Source: Megamonas hypermegale_A
Lineage (GTDB): Bacteria > Bacillota > Negativicutes > Selenomonadales > Selenomonadaceae
Reading direction: 5' to 3' (one strand)
Assembly: GCF_030371585.1 (NCBI RefSeq)
Contig: NZ_JAUDCE010000006.1
Length of the DNA stretch: 64,000 nucleotides
Shown here: in pieces, positions 7,907 through 15,876 of the stretch
Layout: the number at the start of each line of letters is the position of its first letter
How positions within the stretch are numbered: the stretch's first letter is position 1
Notes under the pieces: model-generated
The model's input: the letters and a program-made list of their open reading frames with translations, nothing else
Told to the model about the DNA's origin: nothing
Database searches by the model: none
Translations under genes and position numbers: made by a program

Positions 7907-7993
7907 TTATTGCCTATCTATCCACTTGCAGATGTAATGCGAAACGATACCTGCCATAATAGACACAATCAGGGATATTACAATATCTTCCAT
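7907..7993 (-). CDS. Fst-like small membrane toxin
   Basis: A 28-residue peptide (starts MEDIVISLIVSIMAGIVSHY, ends ICKWIDRQ) with a very strong ribosome site (AAAGGAGGG). One hydrophobic helix with a glycine in its middle is followed by a short charged tail with tryptophan, the pattern of Fst/Ldr-type type I toxins. The adjacent convergent RNA is complementary to the start-codon region and its terminator loop matches that of the toxin mRNA, which strongly supports a type I toxin-antitoxin pair. A -10 (TATAAT, minus strand, 8042-8047) gives a leader of about 40 nt. Toxic activity is inferred, not shown. Confidence 0.7.
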   Translation of the reverse strand: MEDIVISLIVSIMAGIVSHYICKWIDRQ

Positions 7994-8041
7994 ACTAAAC
8001 CCTCCTTTCTGTTACCAGATTGGAGTTACAGTAACGCACAT

Positions 8042-8079
8042 ATTATATCACTCATTGATAAAAATATAAATCTATCAAT
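8042..8079 (-). promoter_or_regulatory. Toxin promoter with inverted repeat
   Basis: Minus-strand TATAAT at 8042-8047 without a good -35. Just upstream is an inverted repeat ATTGATA (8054-8060) / TATCAAT (8073-8079) with a 12-bp spacer, a possible operator, perhaps for the XRE regulator encoded next door. Confidence 0.4.
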
Positions 8080-8096
8080 ATGTATTTATCATATTG

Positions 8097-8129
8097 AAAA
8101 AAGACTGCCTTGAAATAAGGCAGTCTTTT
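8097..8129. terminator. Terminator after XRE regulator gene
   Basis: Stem AAAGACTGCCTT with AAGGCAGTCTTT around a short AT loop, with T-runs for both directions; it separates the regulator gene from the toxin promoter. Confidence 0.75.
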
Positions 8130-8147
8130 GCTTTTTCAGCTTGCTTC

Positions 8148-8366
8148 CTATTTAAAGAAGCGATGTGTGTCTTTAATAACTACAAGTTCATCCACTCTGA
8201 CATCCAGAGCTTTGGCAATCAGTGCAATTACGTAAAAAGTCGGCTGGCGTTTGTCATTTTCGATGAAGCTAATCATAGCCGTACTGACACCGGCTTTTTT
8301 TGCCAATTGTTTCTGGGTCATATTTTTTTCATGTCTTATTTCTGCAATTATGTATTTTATTGACAT
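8148..8366 (-). CDS. XRE-family helix-turn-helix regulator
   Basis: A 72-residue protein made almost only of a lambda-repressor-like helix-turn-helix (about residues 5-60: TQKQLAKKAGVSTAMISFIE is the recognition part). Start chosen at the ATG preceding SIKYIIAEIR because AAAGGAGTGC lies about 6 nt upstream; the longer frame has no such site. It is on the same strand as the Fst-like toxin gene downstream, separated by a terminator, and its own upstream region holds no clear partner gene. It may regulate itself or the toxin promoter; that is a guess. Confidence 0.85.
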   Translation of the reverse strand: MSIKYIIAEIRHEKNMTQKQLAKKAGVSTAMISFIENDKRQPTFYVIALIAKALDVRVDELVVIKDTHRFFK

Positions 8367-8540
8367 TACAAAGCACTCCTTTCTAATTGGTAATGGGAGA
8401 TAATATCCAATCGCAAATATCATGGAGTGTTTGTAATCAACTATTAAGCCTCATTATCATATTAAATTTTAAATTGTAAACTTCAATTCAAGCTTACATA
8501 TTATACTATAGCACAATCTGTTAAACTATGGTTACTTTCA

Positions 8541-8584
8541 CGAAAAAAGTTGCCTGATTTTACTAAATTAAATGCAGGCAACTT
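8541..8584 (-). terminator. galU terminator
   Basis: Stem AAGTTGCCTG (8547-8556) with CAGGCAACTT (8575-8584), T-run on the minus strand, directly after the galU stop. Confidence 0.75.
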
Positions 8585-8591
8585 CTATGGA

Positions 8592-9473
8592 TTACAAATC
8601 TTTGACTATTTCTTTCAAATAAGCAGCGAACGGCGCGGATAAATCATCGCGGCGCAGGGCAAATTCCACCGTAGCTTTCAAAAAGCCCAGTTTGTCGCCT
8701 ACGTCATAGCGTTTACCGGCGAAATTGTACGCATAGACATTTTCTCTTTTGGCCATGACGCGAAGCGCATCGGTGAGCTGGATTTCTCCCCCTTTGCCCG
8801 GTTTCGTGTTCTGCAATACTTCAAATACATCCGGCGTGATGATATAGCGGCCGAGCACTGCCATCTGGCTCGGTGCTTCTTCCACGGAAGGTTTTTCAAT
8901 CATATCTTTTACCTTCATTAATTGTTCGTTAATCGTTGGCTCACCTGCCACGATGCCGTAAGAAGATACTTTTTCCTTCGGTACTTTCTGACAGCCCAAA
9001 ATCGTCGCGCCCGTCTGGTCGTACATATCAATGAGCTGTTTGAGCGCCGGTTTCTGCGGGCTTTCGTTGTACACCACATCATCGCCCAAGAGCACGGCAA
9101 ACGGTTCATTGTCAATAAACGCACGGGCGCATAAAATCGCATCGCCCAATCCGCGCATATGCTTCTGGCGAATGTAATGCACGTTGATTTCCGAAATCGC
9201 CTGTACCATTTTGAGCATTTCCGTCTTGCCTTTGGCTTTTAAATCCGCTTCCAAAATAGGCGTGCTGTCAAAATGATCCTCAATCGCACGTTTGGCATGA
9301 CCGCTGATAATCAGAATATCTTCAATCCCGCTCGCGAGCGCTTCCTCCACGATATACTGAATGGTCGGTTTATCTACAATCGGCAGCATTTCCTTCGGTG
9401 TTGCTTTTGTTGCCGGCAAAAACCGCGTACCGAAACCGGCAGCAGGAATAACCGCTTTTCTAATACGTTTCAT
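8592..9473 (-). CDS. galU: UTP-glucose-1-phosphate uridylyltransferase
   Basis: Makes UDP-glucose from UTP and glucose-1-phosphate for surface polysaccharides and galactose metabolism. The 293-residue length and the N-terminal nucleotide-binding signature GFGTRFLPATKATPKEML identify GalU; GKGGEIQLTDAL near residue 230 is also typical. It is a single gene with its own terminator; the upstream region carries a PIR repeat copy between it and the divergent Skp-like gene. Confidence 0.95.
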   Translation of the reverse strand: MKRIRKAVIPAAGFGTRFLPATKATPKEMLPIVDKPTIQYIVEEALASGIEDILIISGHAKRAIEDHFDSTPILEADLKAKGKTEMLKMVQAISEINVHYIRQKHMRGLGDAILCARAFIDNEPFAVLLGDDVVYNESPQKPALKQLIDMYDQTGATILGCQKVPKEKVSSYGIVAGEPTINEQLMKVKDMIEKPSVEEAPSQMAVLGRYIITPDVFEVLQNTKPGKGGEIQLTDALRVMAKRENVYAYNFAGKRYDVGDKLGFLKATVEFALRRDDLSAPFAAYLKEIVKDL

Positions 9474-9600
9474 AAAAAATCCTCCCTAAAATCTGCAAGA
9501 TACAATATCTGTATAACTTCTATTTATTATTTATATCATTATATTCTCAGCTCAACAGCAAAATTCCTTTAATTTGTTTTCTTCTATATATAATATTACC

Positions 9601-9724
9601 CGTTGTGCTAGTAAAACATCTAGCCTGAACCAGCAGTATAATAGTTTATATTCGCTGCCTGTTGTCACTTAACCTCACTAAATATAAACTATTATACTGC
9701 TTTGGAAAATCAACTAGCACAATA
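9601..9724 (+). repeat. PIR copy 1, palindromic intergenic repeat
   Basis: Best-preserved copy of a palindromic repeat (eight full copies). Outer ends TTGTGCTAGT/ACTAGCACAA pair perfectly; inner arms 9633-9652 and 9681-9700 form a perfect 20-bp stem around a 28-nt loop with the invariant ACTTAACCTCA. It lies in the 379-bp gap between divergent galU and the Skp-like gene; the rest of that gap is AT-rich with a likely promoter (TATAAT near 9811) for the latter. Confidence 0.9.
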
Positions 9725-9852
9725 AGTATAATATATTAATATTAGAGGATTGCAAAATTTTTAATCGAATTATAATAAATAAGCTATAACGGTTTTTATC
9801 TATTTATGATATAATAGCTCTAATGACTTAATGTTTTTTAGGAGGATATCTT

Positions 9853-10293
9853 ATGAAAAAGCAATTTTTGGCAATTATCTGTTCTGCGCTATTTGCATTG
9901 GGAATAGGTTCAACGGCTTCCGCGGCGGAAGTTTATCAGCCGGCGGCTAACGCATCCGTAGCTACCATCAACTACCAGTATGTATTGGCTAACCTTCCTG
10001 AAAGCAAATCCATTCAGCAGTCCATGGCAAAACTCTCGGAAGAGGCGCAAAAGGACTTTGAACAGTCTGTTAACGAAAAGATGAACCCGGAGGAAATCCA
10101 GAAAGTTCGTATTCGTGTCGCTACTGAATTAAGACAAAAACAGATTGATTTGGTAAAACCTGTACAGGAAAAAATTAATAATGCAATTCAGCAGGTTGCT
10201 CAACAGCATGGCTATACGGTAATCATCAGCGCCGATGTGGCTTTATATACATCTGCCGATGTTACACAGGAAGTATTGAATGCTCTTAAATAA
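9853..10293 (+). CDS. OmpH/Skp-like periplasmic chaperone
   Basis: A 146-residue exported protein. Residues 1-24 form a signal peptide ending in ASA. The mature part is mostly long helices rich in Gln, Glu and Lys (about residues 45-120), as in Skp/OmpH, which escort unfolded outer-membrane proteins across the periplasm. The family match rests on length, signal peptide, helical pattern and the TINYQYVLANLPE start of the mature domain. It fits a diderm host with abundant porins. GGAGG precedes the start; a terminator follows. Confidence 0.8.
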   Translation: MKKQFLAIICSALFALGIGSTASAAEVYQPAANASVATINYQYVLANLPESKSIQQSMAKLSEEAQKDFEQSVNEKMNPEEIQKVRIRVATELRQKQIDLVKPVQEKINNAIQQVAQQHGYTVIISADVALYTSADVTQEVLNALK

Positions 10294-10305
10294 TTGAAAA
10301 ACAGT

Positions 10306-10332
10306 GCAGGTACATTTGTACCTGCTTTTTTA
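10306..10332 (+). terminator. Terminator of Skp-like gene
   Basis: Stem GCAGGTACA (10306-10314) with TGTACCTGC (10317-10325), then a T-run. Confidence 0.8.
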
Positions 10333-10363
10333 TTTAAAATTTGAAAGATGAGAAGGTGTTTTC

Positions 10364-12037
10364 ATGGGTGTATTGAAATGGTGGCAAAAAACGATTGTTT
10401 ATCAGATTTATCCAAAATCTTTCTGCGACAGTAATGGCGACGGTATCGGCGATATACCGGGCATTATCAGCAAGCTCGATTATCTTGAAGGGCTGGGCGT
10501 CGGTGCAATTTGGCTTTGCCCTATGTACCCTTCACCGCTTGTCGACGGCGGTTACGATATCTCCGATTACTGTGCTATAGCGTCTGAATACGGAACTATG
10601 GCGGATATGGAAAATTTGATAAGCGAAGCGGGCAGACGCAATATTAAAATCGTAATGGATTTGGTGTTCAACCATACGTCCGATAAACATCCGTGGTTTG
10701 AAGCGTCCCGCAGCTCCAAGGATAATGATAAGCGCGACTGGTATATCTGGCGCGACGGCAAAGCTGACGGCAGTGCGCCGACGAACTGGCGCGGTCTTTT
10801 TGGCGGACCGGCATGGACGCTTGATGAAAAAACGGGACAGTATTATCTGCATACGTTTACGGCAGGCCAGCCGGATTTAAACTGGGAAAATCCTAAGGTG
10901 CGCCAGGCACTGTATGATGTATGCCGCTTCTGGCTCGATAAGGGCATAGGCGGTTTCAGAATTGATGCCATTGTGTACATCAAAAAACCGGACGTATTCG
11001 AGGATTTGCCGGCGGACGGACCGGATGGGCTCGCCAGCGTGGCAAAAGCGGACGGCTGCCGGGAAGGTATTCTCGATTTTCTCTATGAATGGAAATGCGA
11101 AGTTTTCGCTAAATATCCTGATATATTTACCGTAGCCGAAACGGACGGTGTAACGGCGAAAGACTTTCATAAATGGATAGGCACAAACGGCGCATTTGAC
11201 ATGCTGTTCGATTTCAGCCATATGATTTTGGGCTTTGACGGCGATTTTTCCTGGCATAAACGCCAGCCGTGGAAATTAATTGACATCAGGACACCGTTTA
11301 CAGCCAATCAGGAAGTGACGAAAGAGGACGGCTGGGTGGCAAATTATTTTGAAAACCATGACCATCCGCGCTGCGTTAATCACTTTTTCCCGAAAGGCAC
11401 TGATACGGAACTTGCAGCCAAATTCATTGCGACAATCCTGCTTACCCTGCGCGGCACGCCGTTTATCTATGAAGGTCAGGAGTTGGGCATGACGAACGTA
11501 AAATGGCCGTCGATAAAAATGTACAAGGACGTTTCATCCATCGGGCAGTATGAACTGGCTCTCAAAGACGGGCTTTCGCCGAAAGAAGCGATGAAAGGCA
11601 TCTGGGAAAACAGCAGAGACAATGCCCGCAGCCCGATGACCTGGAACAATGGTTCGCATGCAGGTTTTACAACGGGCAGACCGTGGTTGCCTCTCAACGA
11701 TGAATACGGCTCAATCAATGTGGAAAGTGAATTGCAAAATGAAAATTCCGTGCTCAATTACTATAAAAAACTGATTGAATTGCGCGGCGAACATAAAGCT
11801 TTAACGGAAGGCAGCTATGAAGAACTATTGTCCTACAGTCCGGGAATATATGCTTATGCGCGTACGGCAGAAGACAAATCGGAACGCATAATCGTCATCG
11901 CCAACACAACGGCTAAAATACGCGGCTACAAAGTTCCGGAACTTAAAGGCGCACAGCTTTTGATTTCCAATTACGGCAACAGAGAAAAAACACTGCTCCG
12001 CTCGTATGAAATCCGCGTGTACAAAGTAAAACAGTAA
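10364..12037 (+). CDS. GH13 alpha-glucosidase / oligo-1,6-glucosidase
   Basis: A 557-residue cytoplasmic glycoside hydrolase family 13 enzyme. Visible family regions: YQIYPKSFCDSNGDGIGD, VMDLVFNHTSD, GGFRIDAI with the nucleophile Asp (about residue 200), the acid/base Glu in VAETDG, and FENHDHPRC with the third Asp. Length and motifs fit the subfamily of maltases, oligo-1,6-glucosidases and trehalose-6-phosphate hydrolases; substrate cannot be decided from sequence. No signal peptide. It stands alone, convergent with an ADP-ribosylglycohydrolase gene. Start ATG follows GAAGGTG. Confidence 0.9.
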   Translation: MGVLKWWQKTIVYQIYPKSFCDSNGDGIGDIPGIISKLDYLEGLGVGAIWLCPMYPSPLVDGGYDISDYCAIASEYGTMADMENLISEAGRRNIKIVMDLVFNHTSDKHPWFEASRSSKDNDKRDWYIWRDGKADGSAPTNWRGLFGGPAWTLDEKTGQYYLHTFTAGQPDLNWENPKVRQALYDVCRFWLDKGIGGFRIDAIVYIKKPDVFEDLPADGPDGLASVAKADGCREGILDFLYEWKCEVFAKYPDIFTVAETDGVTAKDFHKWIGTNGAFDMLFDFSHMILGFDGDFSWHKRQPWKLIDIRTPFTANQEVTKEDGWVANYFENHDHPRCVNHFFPKGTDTELAAKFIATILLTLRGTPFIYEGQELGMTNVKWPSIKMYKDVSSIGQYELALKDGLSPKEAMKGIWENSRDNARSPMTWNNGSHAGFTTGRPWLPLNDEYGSINVESELQNENSVLNYYKKLIELRGEHKALTEGSYEELLSYSPGIYAYARTAEDKSERIIVIANTTAKIRGYKVPELKGAQLLISNYGNREKTLLRSYEIRVYKVKQ

Positions 12038-12041
12038 ATAA

Positions 12042-12174
12042 ATCCGTTGGGTTAAGAAAAACATCGAGCCTTTAAGCCAGCAATATAATAGTGTATATTC
12101 GTTCGATGTTATCACTTAACCTCACTGAATATAAACTATTATACTGCTTTTAGAAATCAACTGGCACAACGGAT
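12042..12174 (+). repeat. PIR copy 2
   Basis: Full copy between convergent genes. Ends ATCCGTTG/CAACGGAT are perfectly complementary. ACATCGA in the left flank matches TCGATGT in the loop. The inner arm has two differences from consensus (CAATATAATAGTGTATATT), so its stem is weaker. Loop motif ACTTAACCTCA is intact. Confidence 0.88.
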
Positions 12175-12180
12175 GTAAAT

Positions 12181-12224
12181 AAAAATACCTCTATTAGATA
12201 AAAAACTAATAGAGGTGTTTTTTT
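12181..12224. terminator. Bidirectional terminator
   Basis: Stem ACCTCTATTAG (12187-12197) with CTAATAGAGGT (12206-12216), A-run before and T-run after, between the convergent GH13 and ADP-ribosylglycohydrolase genes. Confidence 0.8.
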
Positions 12225-13119
12225 ATAATGATACAGCAGCAATAACTTTGTCGAGCATGTGCTTGATATCTTCCGGCAGAGCGTCGATAAAGCGCTGCGG
12301 TATAGCGTCAAAGCCGTAGAAGCAGCCGGCAAGTCCGCCGGTGATGGCTCCGATAGTATCGCTGTCGCCGCCGTAGTTTACGGCAGTGATGAGCGCGTCT
12401 TCAAAATTGTCCGTATTCATGAAGGCGTGCAGCATGGTGATGATACTGTCATAAGCGGAAGCGGTCGGCTGGACTTCTTCATTTTTATAATCATAGTACA
12501 TGGTGCTGTCGAGCATTTTGTCCATATCCTTTTTGCCGATTTCGCTGTTTACGATACGGAAGATAAACTGGCTGTAGATGCGGCAGGCATTGTCCGACTG
12601 CGTATTGACATGCGTCATATTGGAAATATCGAGTGCCTTGCTGACAGCATCGTATTCAGTTTTATAGTAAAGCGCCGGATAAAGCGTATTTAAAATAGCG
12701 CCGTTATCCACGCTGCCGCGATTGCTGAACACGTCGACCTGAGCAGCTGATTCATGCCAGCGGGCTTTCGGAATAATATATTTGCCGTGTCCTTTCGACA
12801 TGGTTTTGTCGATACTGCGAAGCGCCGTGTCGCTGATGTCTTTCGGGCGGCTTATTGCCCAGTTGATAAAATTTTTGCCGATTTCACCGAAAGGATTTTC
12901 CGGCTGTTTCATAATGCCGTAAGCTGTAGCGAGCATGAGTGCCGTTTCGTCCGTGCCTTCGCCCGGGGCTGTTTTGAGCCAGCCGCCGCCAATCATATCG
13001 CGAACTGTGCCGAACTGAGCTTTTATCTGCTCCTGCGGCATAAATTCCAGCGGTGCGCCGAGAGCATCGCCGACAGCTGCTCCGTAAAGTGCGCCTTTAA
13101 TTCGATTTAATTTGTCCAC
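12223..13119 (-). CDS. ADP-ribosylglycohydrolase family protein
   Basis: A 298-residue protein of the DraG/ADP-ribosylhydrolase family, which removes ADP-ribose from proteins or small molecules with two metal ions. Seen: GALYGAAVGDALGAPLEF at the N-terminus, TDETALMLATA (metal ligands) and VNYGGDSDTIGAITGGLAG near the end. A GTG start at 13119 is chosen because GGAGG lies 7 nt upstream; a longer ATG frame would bury that site. No ADP-ribosyltransferase is nearby, so the target is unknown. It ends close to a DUF554 gene upstream on the same strand (23 bp gap) and may share its transcript. Confidence 0.88.
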   Translation of the reverse strand: MDKLNRIKGALYGAAVGDALGAPLEFMPQEQIKAQFGTVRDMIGGGWLKTAPGEGTDETALMLATAYGIMKQPENPFGEIGKNFINWAISRPKDISDTALRSIDKTMSKGHGKYIIPKARWHESAAQVDVFSNRGSVDNGAILNTLYPALYYKTEYDAVSKALDISNMTHVNTQSDNACRIYSQFIFRIVNSEIGKKDMDKMLDSTMYYDYKNEEVQPTASAYDSIITMLHAFMNTDNFEDALITAVNYGGDSDTIGAITGGLAGCFYGFDAIPQRFIDALPEDIKHMLDKVIAAVSL

Positions 13120-13142
13120 AAAATTTCCTCCAAATAAAAAAA

Positions 13143-13865
13143 TCATATAAATATATGATAAATCACTGGAACGATAAGAGCAAGCAGCATATTACCGACG
13201 CGGATATGTATGATATTGGCAAAAGTCAGATTTATGCCGATGATGGTGATTAATACGTTGCCGATATAGCAGATATCATTGATTAATGCTTGTGTAAGAT
13301 ACGGTGCGATAAAACCGGCGCCCAGCGTAATCAGTCCCTGATAGATAAAAAGCGGCAAAGCGGCAAGCAGTACGCCCGCTCCCATCGTGGAGGCGAAAAC
13401 CATGCAGATGACACCGTCAAGAACGGCTTTCGTCAAGAGCAGGCTGTAATCGCCGGACAGTCCGTCCTGCAAAGCGCCGATAATGGCCATAGCACCGATA
13501 CAGATTACGAGCGTAACGGTAACGAATGCGTCGACGAATTTGGAGCTTTCATCGGCATGAAATATTTTGCGGGCGACTTCGCCGAGTTGTTCTAGTTTTG
13601 CTTCGATATTGATGATTTCACCGATTAATGTACCGATTAACAGCGAAAAAATCATCAGCATAGTTCCCGTCGTTTCCAGATGACCGTCTTTGAATACGAG
13701 CATTTGCGCCAGTGTGCCGCCGATGCCGATGAACAGGACGGCAATGCCCATCGCCTGCAGCAGTGAATCCTGCAGCGATTTTTTTATGCCTTTTTTCAAG
13801 AACAGACCGATACCGCCGCCGATTAATACGGCGAGCGTGTTGGCAATTGTACCTAAACCAATCAT
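13143..13865 (-). CDS. DUF554 membrane protein (YqgA-like)
   Basis: A 240-residue very hydrophobic protein with about seven membrane segments and the family's opening GLGTIANTLAVLIGGGIGLF. Function of DUF554/YqgA is not established; a transport role is often assumed. It is first in a likely two-gene unit with the ADP-ribosylglycohydrolase gene. Confidence 0.88.
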   Translation of the reverse strand: MIGLGTIANTLAVLIGGGIGLFLKKGIKKSLQDSLLQAMGIAVLFIGIGGTLAQMLVFKDGHLETTGTMLMIFSLLIGTLIGEIINIEAKLEQLGEVARKIFHADESSKFVDAFVTVTLVICIGAMAIIGALQDGLSGDYSLLLTKAVLDGVICMVFASTMGAGVLLAALPLFIYQGLITLGAGFIAPYLTQALINDICYIGNVLITIIGINLTFANIIHIRVGNMLLALIVPVIYHIFI

Positions 13866-14009
13866 GTGAACACTCCCTTATTTTTGTTATAGAAAATATT
13901 ATAGCATTTTATCTCCTAGTGTGTGAAACAGCGGGAAATATCCGTTGATTTTCGTTTATTCAAGTATACAAATTAACACTTAATTTAAATGTATACATTT
14001 ATAAAACTA

Positions 14010-14103
14010 TTGACAAAATACAAATGTAGTTATAATATAATAGACAAAACATTGAGTAGTTTATACAAGGGCGTATGAATTATTTGTTCATACGCCCTTT
14101 TTA
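14010..14103 (+). promoter_or_regulatory. Promoter and terminator-type leader of AGCS symporter gene
   Basis: TTGACA (14010-14015) and TATAAT (14031-14036 or 14036-14041) are followed within about 20 nt of the probable start by a strong hairpin AAGGGCGTATGAA / TTCATACGCCCTT with T-run (to 14103), all upstream of the gene start at 14158. No second promoter is evident after it, so readthrough must be controlled. Similar leaders precede pxpA and amtB. The control mechanism is unknown. Confidence 0.6.
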
Positions 14104-14157
14104 TATAGATTTATTTATTTACTTATTAACTTATTAAATTGCTAAGGAGGTACATAT

Positions 14158-15582
14158 ATGTTTGAAGCTGTTAATTCGTTTGTAACTTCGGTGAACGGCA
14201 TCGTCTGGGGCTGGGGAATGATAATTTTACTGTTAGGCACTCATATTTTCATGACGCTGCGGACGAAAGGCATTCAGCGGAGATTAATTCAGGGAATAAA
14301 ATTATCCGTTACGAAAGATAAAGAGGCGGAAGGCGAAGTCAGCCAGTTCGGCGCTCTCACGACGGCGCTGGCGGCAACTATCGGCACAGGCAATATCATC
14401 GGTGTCGGTACGGCAGTTGCACTCGGCGGTCCGGGAGCCGTTTTCTGGTGCTGGCTTACAGGCGTATTCGGTATTGCGACGAAATACAGTGAAACGCTTA
14501 TTTCCGTTAAATACCGCGTCAAAACGAAAGACGGCAGAATGCAGGGCGGCGCTATGTATGCGCTGGAACGCGGACTGAATATGAAATGGCTCGCTGTATT
14601 GTTCGCCTTTTTCGGCGGTTTTGCTTCTTTCGGCATAGGCTGTGCTACGCAGGTAAATGCCATAGCTACCGTTTGCAGTGAAAATCTCGGTATTCCTGCT
14701 TGGACTGTAGGCATCATTATTGCCGTTCTCGTGGCGCTCGTTATTTTCGGCGGCATAAAATCCATCGCTTACGTATGTGAACGGCTCGTTCCGTTTATGG
14801 CGGCATTTTATGTGCTCGGCTGTCTGGCTATCTTAGTCATCAATGCTGATTTTATCATTCCGGCAATCGAAACAATTATCACTTTGGCATTTAATCCGGG
14901 GGCGGCAGCCGGCGGCCTTGTCGGCGGCGGTATCATGCAGGCTATGCACTTCGGGGTAGCCCGCGGACTGTTCTCTAATGAATCGGGCATGGGCTCGGCT
15001 CCGATTGCGGCTGCGGCTGCTCAGACGAGAAATCCGGTTCGTCAGTCGCTCGTTTCCATGACGGGTGTTTTCTGGGATACCGTTATTGTCTGCGCTATGA
15101 CCGGTCTTGTACTCATTTCCAGCATCATGAAAAATCCGGAAATAGATATGGGAGCAATTCGCGACGGCGGCGTGCTGACGACGCTGGCTTTCGACCAGAT
15201 ACCGTATATCGGTCCGTTTATTCTCGTTGTCGGCATTATAACATTTGCTTTTTCCACGATTTTAGGCTGGGCTTATTACGGTGAAAGATGTGTTGAATAT
15301 TTTGCCGGTAAGAAAATACTGACAGGATACAAAGTTCTTTATCTTGCAGTAGCTGTTATTGCGCCGATTGTTTCGTTAAATCTCGTTTGGCTCATCGCCG
15401 ATACTTTAAACGCCATGATGGCAATACCGAACCTTATCGCCGTATTGCTTCTGTCGCCGGTCATTGTAGCTGAAACGAAGAAATACCTCAACAATATCGA
15501 TGCTAAAGATACGGAACCCGTTCCTTATCTGGAAGATATTAGAAATAAAGAAGTCGTTCCTACAGAGGAACTTGTAAAATAA
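14158..15582 (+). CDS. Alanine/glycine:cation symporter (AGCS family)
   Basis: A 474-residue sodium-coupled amino-acid importer with about eleven membrane segments. Family signatures seen: TALAATIGTGNIIGVGTAVA near residue 65 and the motif around GVARGLFSNESGMGSAPIAA near residue 275, conserved in AGCS transporters (AlsT/GlnT/DagA). Substrate may be alanine, glycine or glutamine. AAGGAGG lies 8 nt before the ATG. A terminator-type leader suggests attenuation, perhaps by nitrogen or amino-acid status. Confidence 0.92.
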   Translation: MFEAVNSFVTSVNGIVWGWGMIILLLGTHIFMTLRTKGIQRRLIQGIKLSVTKDKEAEGEVSQFGALTTALAATIGTGNIIGVGTAVALGGPGAVFWCWLTGVFGIATKYSETLISVKYRVKTKDGRMQGGAMYALERGLNMKWLAVLFAFFGGFASFGIGCATQVNAIATVCSENLGIPAWTVGIIIAVLVALVIFGGIKSIAYVCERLVPFMAAFYVLGCLAILVINADFIIPAIETIITLAFNPGAAAGGLVGGGIMQAMHFGVARGLFSNESGMGSAPIAAAAAQTRNPVRQSLVSMTGVFWDTVIVCAMTGLVLISSIMKNPEIDMGAIRDGGVLTTLAFDQIPYIGPFILVVGIITFAFSTILGWAYYGERCVEYFAGKKILTGYKVLYLAVAVIAPIVSLNLVWLIADTLNAMMAIPNLIAVLLLSPVIVAETKKYLNNIDAKDTEPVPYLEDIRNKEVVPTEELVK

Positions 15583-15591
15583 AATTATAAC

Positions 15592-15649
15592 AAAAAAACT
15601 GTACGCTGAAAGCAAATGCGCATGAACTTTCGGCGTACAGTTTTTTTGT
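15592..15649. terminator. Terminator after AGCS symporter gene
   Basis: Stem ACTGTACGCTGAAAG with CTTTCGGCGTACAGT around a short loop, T-run to 15649 and an A-run before. Confidence 0.85.
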
Positions 15650-15706
15650 CCGGATAAAAGGAAGTTGCATTTTCAAAAAGAATACATAATATAAGTAAGA
15701 GATTTT

Positions 15707-15837
15707 ACTTGTTGTAATAGTAGAACAGCTAGCTTACAGCCAGCAGTATAATAGTTTATATTCATTCGATGTTGTTACTTAACCTCACTAAATATAAACA
15801 ATTATACTGCCTTGGGAAATCAATTGGCACAACAAGT
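15707..15837 (+). repeat. PIR copy 3
   Basis: Full copy just upstream of the proline-rich protein gene. Ends ACTTGTTG/CAACAAGT are complementary over 8 bp and differ from the ends of other copies. Inner stem has one mismatch (AATATAAACAATTATACTGC). The flank-to-loop pairing is absent (ACAGCTA against TCGATGT). Confidence 0.88.
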
Positions 15838-15876
15838 AGTGTATAAAAAAAATATTTTATAAAGGAGGTAAAAATT

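Noticed and set aside
12042..12174. PIR as an ordinary terminator
   Set aside because: A separate strong terminator follows at 12181; several other copies lie upstream of promoters or between divergent genes, and the long conserved loop is not needed for termination.
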